Source: Kosmotogaceae bacterium UBA1373
Lineage (GTDB): Bacteria > Thermotogota > Thermotogae > Petrotogales > Kosmotogaceae
Direction: 5' to 3'
Length of the DNA stretch: 30,731 nucleotides
NCBI GenBank assembly: GCA_002305955.1
Contig: DBRH01000020.1
Span: 163,819 to 194,549, forward strand
Below are positions 24,840 through 30,731 of the stretch, piece by piece. Under the pieces are notes generated by a model, which saw only the letters and a program-made list of their open reading frames with translations, was not told where the DNA came from and made no database searches. A program made the translations under genes and the position numbers. Position 1 is the stretch's first letter; each line of letters opens with the position of its first letter.

Positions 24840-26210
24840 ATGTTTGGCAGAGATTTCGTATTCGGCGTTTCTCTTTCAGGTTTTCAATTCGAGATGGGGA
24901 GAGCCTGTCCAGATAGTGTCGATCGAGGTTCGGACTGGTATCTATGGACTCACGATAAACTGAACATCGAAAACGGTATCGTGAGCGGAGATTTTCCCGA
25001 AGACGGCCCGAATTACTGGAATAATTACGGGGAGTACCACAGGCTAGCCGCTTACTCAGGAATGAAAATGGTGAGAATAGGTCTGGAATGGTCGAGGATT
25101 TTCCCGTCCCCCACTTTTGATATAACCGATGTTGAACTTGAAGGTATCTGTGACCGTAGCACTCTAGAACACTACCGGAAAATCATAAAAGATATCAAAG
25201 AACGGGGGATGAAAGTGGTGGTCAACCTTAACCACTTCACACTACCCCTCTGGCTTCATGAACCAGTTAAGGTCAACAGATTATCCGATTTCACGGCTGG
25301 AGGCTGGGTCGATCCCAGATCGGTCGAGCAGTTTCGAAAGTTCGCTGCGCTTTGTGGCAGAGAGCTAGGCGATCTAGTGGACATGTGGTCAACTCAAAAC
25401 GAACCCAACGTCGTGGCCATGCTCGGCTATAGAAACAGGGCCTCGGGCTTTCCTCCTTCGATCATAAGACCGGAACTGGTCGAAGTTGCCCGAAACAACT
25501 TGATCGAGGCTCACCTGGTTGCGTACGACGAACTGAAGAGGACTTCGGATTTGCCGGTGGGACTTATCTACGCCTTCAGCTGGATCGACGGAGAGGAGTC
25601 GGCCGTAAATCTGGCAATGAAAAAGACTCAGTTCGAATTTGTCGATCGAATCTCAAATAAACTGGATTTTCTGGGTTGTAACTATTATTCACGGATGGTT
25701 GTAGAGAGTGACCCCTCTAGCGACAATGGATATAGAACTCTCCGTGGCTATGGACAGAATTGTGAACCCAACTCACTTTCCGGATATGGAAGACCGACGG
25801 GAGACTTCGGCTGGGAGATCTATCCCGAAGGGCTGTACAATATACTGAAGATGATTTGTAGAAGATACGACGTACCTGTGTACGTAATGGAAAACGGTAT
25901 CGCCGACATGGCCGATCACTACAGACCTTACTACCTGATAAGCCATCTCAAGGCTTTGGAGAAACTGCTGGAAGAAGGTTACAACATAAAAGGATATCTC
26001 CACTGGTCGCTCACCGATAATTACGAATGGTCATCCGGTCTGGGAAAGCAATTCGGGTTGATCGGAGTGGATTTCTCAGACGGGAAACTGACACCAAGAC
26101 CTTCGTTCTATCTTTTCAAAGAGATTATCGGACAGGGTACGGTGAAAAACTTTGAAAAGATGCTTGCAACACCTTACAGTATTTTCGATACGGATCTGCT
26201 TATAGAATAG
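24840..26210 (+). CDS. GH1 glycosidase of the archaeal LacS/beta-mannosidase type
   Basis: Cytosolic retaining glycosidase, 456 residues, expected to release non-reducing beta-linked glucose, galactose or mannose from imported oligosaccharides. The acid/base is Glu188 in STQNEPN and the nucleophile Glu351 in VMENGIAD. Much of the sequence follows archaeal Sulfolobus LacS and Pyrococcus BmnA rather than bacterial BglA: SGFQFEMG, HDKLNIENGIVSGDFPE, LPLWLHEPVKV, DFGWEIYPEGLYNIL and GYLHWSLTDNYEWSSG. There is no signal peptide. It lies between the importer ATPase and the LacI regulator with gaps of 4 and 13 bases, so it belongs to the operon. Whether glucosidase or mannosidase activity dominates cannot be read from sequence; GH130 next door favours mannosides. 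Confidence 0.93.
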   Translation: MFGRDFVFGVSLSGFQFEMGRACPDSVDRGSDWYLWTHDKLNIENGIVSGDFPEDGPNYWNNYGEYHRLAAYSGMKMVRIGLEWSRIFPSPTFDITDVELEGICDRSTLEHYRKIIKDIKERGMKVVVNLNHFTLPLWLHEPVKVNRLSDFTAGGWVDPRSVEQFRKFAALCGRELGDLVDMWSTQNEPNVVAMLGYRNRASGFPPSIIRPELVEVARNNLIEAHLVAYDELKRTSDLPVGLIYAFSWIDGEESAVNLAMKKTQFEFVDRISNKLDFLGCNYYSRMVVESDPSSDNGYRTLRGYGQNCEPNSLSGYGRPTGDFGWEIYPEGLYNILKMICRRYDVPVYVMENGIADMADHYRPYYLISHLKALEKLLEEGYNIKGYLHWSLTDNYEWSSGLGKQFGLIGVDFSDGKLTPRPSFYLFKEIIGQGTVKNFEKMLATPYSIFDTDLLIE

Positions 26211-26223
26211 GGGGAAAGTTTCA

Positions 26224-27219
26224 ATGGTTACGATAAAAGACGTCGCGGCCGAGGCGGAAGTTTCCATAGCAACCGTTTCCCGTGTTTTGAATGGAAGCGG
26301 CTACGTTTCCGAGGATACCAAGGTACGCGTATTGAGAGTGATAAACAGACTCAACTACCACCCGATGCCCTCGATCCGCAAGCGCAGTTTGTACAGAACT
26401 CTGGGAGTGCTGTTACCCAACACCATGGGCAATCACTACGGCGAAATTTTCATGGGTATCGAAGAGTACGCCCACAGGAATGGTTTCAACGTTATGCTAG
26501 CCATGGCCAGAGAGATGATGAGCCGCGAGCAAGAAATCCTCAACGAATACTTCCAGAGAAAGGTAGATGGCGTGATAGTCGCAACCCTTCACAGCGACGA
26601 ACATATGTTGAATATGTTTATACAGAGCGGTATCGCTGTTGTGGCCGTTGATTCTCCCATCAGGGAAATCCGGGCCGATTCCGTTAACATAGACAACGCA
26701 TCGGCTGCGTACTGTGTGGCGAAGTACCTTTACGACAGGGGCCACAGACACGTTCTCTTCCTCCCTGGTCAGGAGGATGTGCACGCTTCCAGGGACAGAC
26801 TTAAAGGACTAAGAAAGTTCGCTACCAGATCTCCGGACTTCAATCTAAAGGTTGCTAGAATAGGTGGTTTCGAACCTCATCATGGACAGGAGGCTATCCG
26901 TGATTATCTCCTAAATCCGGGAGTGAACTTCACGGCCATCTTCGCTGTCAACGACCATGTTGCAATGGGAGCTATCCAGGAACTGCACAGAAACCATATC
27001 CGCGTACCGGAAGATGTATCTGTGATCGGTTTCGACGATTCTGTCCACGCGCCGTTTACGATCCCCTCACTCACTACTGTCTCACAACCGAGAATAGAGA
27101 TGGGAAGCGCGGCCGCCCAGTTGCTTATAGAGAGGTTGAAATCCACACAGAAGAGGGTGTTCAGGAACATTGTGTTGCCAACCGCGATTATAGAAAGAGA
27201 ATCCGTTAAGATTGTATAG
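26224..27219 (+). CDS. LacI-family transcriptional regulator
   Basis: DNA-binding sugar sensor of 331 residues. The N-terminal LacI helix-turn-helix is complete (TIKDVAAEAEVSIATVSRVL, then NGSGYVSEDTKVRV), and the periplasmic-binding-type effector domain (about 60-331) has GVLLPNTMGNHYGEIFMGIE, the hinge-region NYHPMPSIRKRS and the C-terminal GFDDSVHAPFTIPSLTTV. It is probably a repressor of this operon, induced by the imported sugar or a breakdown product. GGGGGAAAG precedes ATG 26224. Its operator is unknown; the palindrome at 19340 is one candidate. Confidence 0.93.
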   Translation: MVTIKDVAAEAEVSIATVSRVLNGSGYVSEDTKVRVLRVINRLNYHPMPSIRKRSLYRTLGVLLPNTMGNHYGEIFMGIEEYAHRNGFNVMLAMAREMMSREQEILNEYFQRKVDGVIVATLHSDEHMLNMFIQSGIAVVAVDSPIREIRADSVNIDNASAAYCVAKYLYDRGHRHVLFLPGQEDVHASRDRLKGLRKFATRSPDFNLKVARIGGFEPHHGQEAIRDYLLNPGVNFTAIFAVNDHVAMGAIQELHRNHIRVPEDVSVIGFDDSVHAPFTIPSLTTVSQPRIEMGSAAAQLLIERLKSTQKRVFRNIVLPTAIIERESVKIV

Positions 27220-27245
27220 AAGAGGATCGAAGGGAGAGTGTTTCC

Positions 27246-28226
27246 TTGGGAATCACTATAATTGGCCATAGACTTGCAGGTTTGCCCTGGGAGGAGAGGC
27301 CTGGCAACGACGACCCGATCTGGAGATATACGAAAAATCCCATTATCACGCGTGAAGCTGTGAAAGGCGTCAACAGCATATTCAACAGCGCGGTGGTAGT
27401 CTGTGAAGACGGGTACAGGGGAATCTTTCGTGCAGATACAAAAGAACTAATAATGCAGCTCCATGCCGGGAGGAGCCAGGATGGGCTTTCGTGGAAAATA
27501 GATCAGAATCGCATCGAGTTTCAGTCCAACGAACCGGAGATAAGCCGTTTCATCTACGGTTACGATCCCAGAGTGGTCTGGATTGAAGACCGGTATTACA
27601 TTACCTGGTGTAACGGCTACCATGGACCGACGATCGGTATCGGCTACACCTACGATTTCACGAATTTCAATCAGCTCGAAAACGCCTTTCTTCCCTTCAA
27701 CCGGAACGGTGTTCTCTTTCCGAGAAAGATAAATGGCAAATTCGCCATGCTCAGCCGGCCCAGCGACAACGGCCATACTCCCTTCGGTGATATCTTCTAC
27801 AGCGAAAGTCCAGACATGGTTCATTGGGGATGTCATAGGCACGTCATGTCTCCCACCACCGGTTGGCAATCCACAAAGGTCGGAGCCGGGCCAGTTCCGA
27901 TAGAAACCTCGCAAGGCTGGTTGTTGGTTTATCACGGTGTCTGGACCTCCTGCAACGGTTTTGTTTATAGTGCCGGTGTAGCCTTGCTCGATCTGGAGAG
28001 ACCCTGGAAGGTGATAAAGAGGTCCAGGCACTACATTCTCAATCCACGTATGCCTTACGAGAACGTTGGCGACGTACCTAATGTGACCTTCCCGTGTGCC
28101 AGTATTCAAGATGCCGATACAGGTAGAATCGCGATATATTACGGCGCGGCCGACACGGTAACGGCCCTCGCTTTTACAACGGCTGAAGTGTTGTACGACT
28201 TTCTGGAGGAATTTTCGTACAGGTAA
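27246..28226 (+). CDS. GH130 glycoside phosphorylase (beta-1,4-mannoside type)
   Basis: Cytosolic enzyme of 326 residues expected to split a beta-mannosidic bond with phosphate, giving mannose 1-phosphate. The five-bladed propeller motifs of GH130 are clear: the catalytic Asp107 in YGYDPRVVW, RPSDNGHTPFGDIF, KVGAGPVPIETSQGWLLVYHG, PNVTFPCA and IYYGAADT. As far as I recall T. maritima TM1225 (GH130 subfamily 2), the resemblance is close over the whole length, including NRNGVLFPRKINGK. TTG 27246 is used with AGGGAGAG eight bases upstream. Subfamily 2 members act on beta-1,4-manno-oligosaccharides or mannosyl-N-acetylglucosamine; which applies here is not decidable by eye. It is the last gene of the operon; no mannose 1-phosphate-processing gene is adjacent. 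Confidence 0.93.
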   Translation: MGITIIGHRLAGLPWEERPGNDDPIWRYTKNPIITREAVKGVNSIFNSAVVVCEDGYRGIFRADTKELIMQLHAGRSQDGLSWKIDQNRIEFQSNEPEISRFIYGYDPRVVWIEDRYYITWCNGYHGPTIGIGYTYDFTNFNQLENAFLPFNRNGVLFPRKINGKFAMLSRPSDNGHTPFGDIFYSESPDMVHWGCHRHVMSPTTGWQSTKVGAGPVPIETSQGWLLVYHGVWTSCNGFVYSAGVALLDLERPWKVIKRSRHYILNPRMPYENVGDVPNVTFPCASIQDADTGRIAIYYGAADTVTALAFTTAEVLYDFLEEFSYR

Positions 28227-28317
28227 GAAATCGGATAATTTTCGTTAGATGCAATTTTAAGTTTTGCTCTTCAGACAAAGACCTGCGATCGCACTAATCC
28301 GTCGTACCATTCCGTTA

Positions 28318-28326
28318 TGCTATACT
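28318..28326 (+). promoter_or_regulatory. extended -10 promoter of the acyltransferase gene
   Basis: TGCTATACT combines an extended -10 TG with TATACT. Transcription would start near 28333, so the in-frame TTG at 28264 cannot be used from this promoter and ATG 28360 becomes the likely start. Confidence 0.5.
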
Positions 28327-28359
28327 GATGTCAATTATCATAACGGGTGGTTGTTCTGT

Positions 28360-29394
28360 ATGCAAGCCCCAGATGCGTCATCCACAATCAAAATGGAAAG
28401 AATTGCCTGGATAGATATTTCTAGGGGTTTTTTGATGTCTCTGGTGGTTCTCTTTCACACACTGCCTCCGCAGCTGGTTGCAGACCTCATAAATCCTGCC
28501 GCATGTACCTTTTTCTTTCTTTCTGGGCTGATCTCAAGAGACGCACCGATTCTTTTCACAATCAAAAAGAGGTTTAAGCAGCTGATGGTTCCCTACTATT
28601 TTATGGCTCTGGTGAATTTGGGAATTTGGATATTGGCCTGGGCCATTTCTAAGCGGACTGAACTGGATTTGCCTGTTATAGACGTTGTGTGGAACATTTT
28701 GCTCGTAAGGACGGCACTTGGTATTATGCCCTTCAATATCATACCTCTCTGGTTTTTGCCCGCGGTCTTTGTTATGGAGATATATTACATCGTGTTCAAG
28801 AGATTGAAGATACTTACGATAGGTATTCTTGCGGGGTTCGTTTCGATGTTCTTTTTCAGAGGCTCTTTGCCTTTCAAAATCGACGTAGCTCTGGCCGTTA
28901 TGCCTTATTTCGCACTCGGAAAGGCCATGCAAGAAAAGAAAGATAGGATCTCTACAATTGGCTGGCCCGTTGTGGTAGTGGCGATCGCGATTTTTACGTC
29001 ATCGTCTTTCCTTTGCGGCGAAGTCTATCTGATGGAAGATTACTTTGGTCCCCAGCCGTTGATCTACATAGTCGCCGCACTTTCCGGTATTGTCTCTATC
29101 ATCGGCGCTTCAAGAATGATCGAGAAATTTTTCAAAATAGCGGACTTCTTTTCTAGAATAGGACGGAACACACTTTTCGTGCTCGGCTATCATATCGCCG
29201 CAGGAGTACTTGTCTATCCTATTTTTGATCTTTTTGGAGATCCGATAGAAATCCTCAGAAAGTTTTGGATTCTGTACTGGTTCATCAATATATTGGTTGT
29301 TTATCTGGCTATAAGGTTTTTACCGACACGCGTGATTTCCTTCCTATCTGGAATTTTTCCTCCTCACATCAAACGAGATCTCAACACCCGGTAA
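28360..29394 (+). CDS. membrane acyltransferase, acyltransferase-3 family
   Basis: Integral membrane protein of 344 residues with about ten hydrophobic segments. The family's signature is near the N-terminus: ERIAWIDISRGFLMSLVVLFHT, with the Asp-Arg pair and the catalytic-type histidine (shown here only in part: DISRG and LFHT). Family members (OafA/NodX type) O-acetylate sugars of the cell surface; others act on different acceptors, so the substrate is open. An open frame runs back to TTG 28264, but an extended -10 promoter at 28318-28326 and GGGTGG nine bases before ATG 28360 favour the later start; ATG 28393 is a further option. It stands alone, with 133 bases before and about 220 after. 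No LPS or capsule genes are near. Confidence 0.85.
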   Translation: MQAPDASSTIKMERIAWIDISRGFLMSLVVLFHTLPPQLVADLINPAACTFFFLSGLISRDAPILFTIKKRFKQLMVPYYFMALVNLGIWILAWAISKRTELDLPVIDVVWNILLVRTALGIMPFNIIPLWFLPAVFVMEIYYIVFKRLKILTIGILAGFVSMFFFRGSLPFKIDVALAVMPYFALGKAMQEKKDRISTIGWPVVVVAIAIFTSSSFLCGEVYLMEDYFGPQPLIYIVAALSGIVSIIGASRMIEKFFKIADFFSRIGRNTLFVLGYHIAAGVLVYPIFDLFGDPIEILRKFWILYWFINILVVYLAIRFLPTRVISFLSGIFPPHIKRDLNTR

Positions 29395-29398
29395 CCCT

Positions 29399-29421
29399 GC
29401 GCCGACAAACGGAGACGGCGC
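29399..29421 (+). terminator. GC-rich hairpin after the acyltransferase gene
   Basis: GCGCCG / CGGCGC arms with an 11-base loop begin five bases after the stop codon. The stem is strong but the following bases (TTCCC) are not a T tract, so this is at best a weak intrinsic terminator or a 3'-end stabiliser. Confidence 0.35.
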
Positions 29422-29614
29422 TTCCCAACAATCGGTCGACCCGTGTTATCATTTTATTCGTAAGGATTCTCGAAGAGTTAGTATTTCACGCAAATATTTT
29501 TCGACCGGAAACTGAATTTAGGTGAATCGAGTTCTATACTATTATCTATGAAAACTAGAACTTCATATATTGCAAGTACAAGCTCCATTCGAATGTTCGC
29601 AAGGAGGGACCGTA

Positions 29615-30574
29615 ATGCTGGTAATATCTATAATTGCTCTCATCTTTCTGGGTTATCTCTGCTACAGGCTAATCAAAAGAGAGGGTGGTATCTTTTTGGG
29701 ACCCTACGAATTCAAATTCACCAGAGAACCCGGCCCCGAAGAGTATATGAAGCGTTACAAGGAACTCCAGAAGAAAAACCAGGAATTCGAGAGTAGACTG
29801 GTGCTTAGCGCTGCGGCCAACCGTTTTCCGCAGAATGCCGATATCTTCAAGACTCTTATGGAAAAGATATTCGCGGACTTGAAAGTCGCAAAAAGTGAAA
29901 AAGATATCGAAGATATCATGGTCCGTGGTGAAAGAGCTCTTGAAGAACTCGGCAGAAATGCCGGAAGCGATTCCATGGTTTTGGTTGAACAATATTCGAA
30001 GAAACTGCTCGAAATCAGGGAGGAATTCGAACAACTAAAGGCTCGGCGCGAAGACGAAATCAAGCAACAACAGATCGAAAAAAACAGAGAAGTGCTGCTG
30101 GAACTCGAGAGCATTCTCGAAGGTATCAAGGCCTCCGACGATGAAATGGGCATAAGAAAAGCCATAAACCATGCGGCTTCTATTGAATCATTGATCGATC
30201 TCTCTCTACTGGAAGAGACTCTCGGCGAACGTTATCAGGAACTTAAAACCGCTTTCTACAGAGTTGCTGAAGAAAAGGTAGAAGTACTTAGAAGCGCCAG
30301 GTATGGGCGCTATAACAGGAAGGCTATTGAAAGGTTGAAGAATCTGCTCGACCGCTTTTCAGAGAATGAAAAAGAGTACTCTAGGGCTTCCAGCAATCTG
30401 CCTATATTGATCAAAGAACACATCGCATCGTTGAACACCGCTTATTTCGACGGGCCGACCATGCAGTATTTCAACTACGTTTACGGTTATATATTCTCGC
30501 TGATAGATGATGATCTGAAATTTGAAGTTACGAGAATAATGACTGAAACCCCGAAGGATTCACTTGAGCTATGA
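29615..30574 (+). CDS. membrane-anchored coiled-coil protein of unknown function
   Basis: I do not recognise a family. The 319-residue product has one N-terminal transmembrane helix (about 1-19, MLVISIIALIFLGYLCYRLI) followed by positively charged residues, which places the rest in the cytoplasm. From about 45 to 250 it is almost entirely helical and charged with heptad-like stretches (LLEIREEFEQLKARREDEIK), so a coiled coil is likely. The C-terminal 70 residues are less regular. ATG 29615 is chosen over an upstream in-frame TTG at 29570 because AAGGAGGG lies at 29601-29608. The stop overlaps the next gene's ATG (ATGA at 30571), implying a shared function. A TATACT at 29535-29540 could be its -10 element. 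Confidence 0.75.
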   Translation: MLVISIIALIFLGYLCYRLIKREGGIFLGPYEFKFTREPGPEEYMKRYKELQKKNQEFESRLVLSAAANRFPQNADIFKTLMEKIFADLKVAKSEKDIEDIMVRGERALEELGRNAGSDSMVLVEQYSKKLLEIREEFEQLKARREDEIKQQQIEKNREVLLELESILEGIKASDDEMGIRKAINHAASIESLIDLSLLEETLGERYQELKTAFYRVAEEKVEVLRSARYGRYNRKAIERLKNLLDRFSENEKEYSRASSNLPILIKEHIASLNTAYFDGPTMQYFNYVYGYIFSLIDDDLKFEVTRIMTETPKDSLEL

Positions 30575-30731
30575 ATGAGAAGGAAAGCAGGATCGTCCCA
30601 TTTACAAACCCGCTTGTCAGACGCGAAGACCCTTTACAAACGGGACTAGAAGTATCTTCGATAGGAAAGGCGCTTGAGAAGTTCGATGTCCGTATGTTTT
30701 CTGACCTTTCCAGAAAGAGCGGGAAGGATAT
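30571..30731 (+). CDS. start of an unidentified gene, cut by the window end
   Basis: An open frame begins at ATG 30571, overlapping the stop codon of the preceding gene by four bases, and stays open to the window edge (53 codons). The product begins MNEKESRIVPFTNPLVRRED and continues hydrophilic, without signal peptide or membrane helix. The ATGA overlap and matching composition argue for a real, translationally coupled gene. Nothing in this short piece identifies a family. Confidence 0.6.
   Translation, partial: MNEKESRIVPFTNPLVRREDPLQTGLEVSSIGKALEKFDVRMFSDLSRKSGKD

Overview
The window looks like a piece of a Thermotogota (Thermotogales or Kosmotogales-type, possibly Mesotoga-like) chromosome. 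The reasons are indirect: a GH130 phosphorylase that closely resembles what I recall of Thermotoga maritima TM1225, family-5 (Opp/Dpp-type) ABC importers used for sugars, ROK and LacI sugar regulators, a long secreted coiled-coil protein of the kind expected in a toga envelope, an anaerobe's hybrid cluster protein, and an archaeal-type GH1 glycosidase. Genus assignment is inference. I saw no rRNA, tRNA, CRISPR array, insertion sequence or phage gene.

Layout. (1) 32-4652, + strand: ROK sugar kinase, Ppx/GppA-HD protein and polyphosphate kinase, tightly packed, so a likely polyphosphate operon. (2) 4820-8815, +: a xylose locus of ROK repressor, xylulokinase and xylose isomerase, closed by a hairpin that also serves the opposing gene. 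(3) 8886-11683, -: a secreted protein with two similar halves, a YkgJ-type cysteine-cluster protein, and a small winged-helix/coiled-coil regulator. (4) 11880-13888, +: an Eis-like acetyltransferase divergent from that regulator, then a secreted protein of unknown function. (5) 13995-15656, +: hybrid cluster protein behind a GTAAC-N4-GTTAC palindrome, its 3' end overlapping the next gene. (6) 15639-18858, -: a secreted alpha/beta hydrolase and a 728-residue coiled-coil envelope protein. (7) 18859-19378: a long AT-rich spacer. (8) 19379-28226, +: binding protein, two permeases, two ATPases, archaeal-type GH1, LacI regulator and GH130 phosphorylase. (9) 28360-30731, +: a membrane acyltransferase, a membrane-anchored coiled-coil protein, and the start of another gene cut by the window edge.

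How the genes work together. Region 8 reads as one complete uptake and breakdown pathway: a periplasmic binding protein captures a beta-linked oligosaccharide (manno-oligosaccharides are the best guess, from GH130), the importer brings it in, GH1 hydrolyses and GH130 phosphorolyses it, and the LacI protein senses it. Region 2 handles xylose by isomerisation and phosphorylation, with no transporter in the window. Region 1 couples polyphosphate synthesis to a sugar kinase whose phosphate donor is an open question.

The items I find most worth a second look are the Ppx/GppA protein that has lost both canonical catalytic aspartates but keeps an intact HD site, the ROK kinase inside the polyphosphate operon, the candidate toga-spacer coiled coil, the archaeal-type GH1 inside a bacterial operon, the HcpR-like site, and the paired palindromes between the divergent regulator and acetyltransferase genes. 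I did not find strong evidence for an entirely new defence or mobile system.
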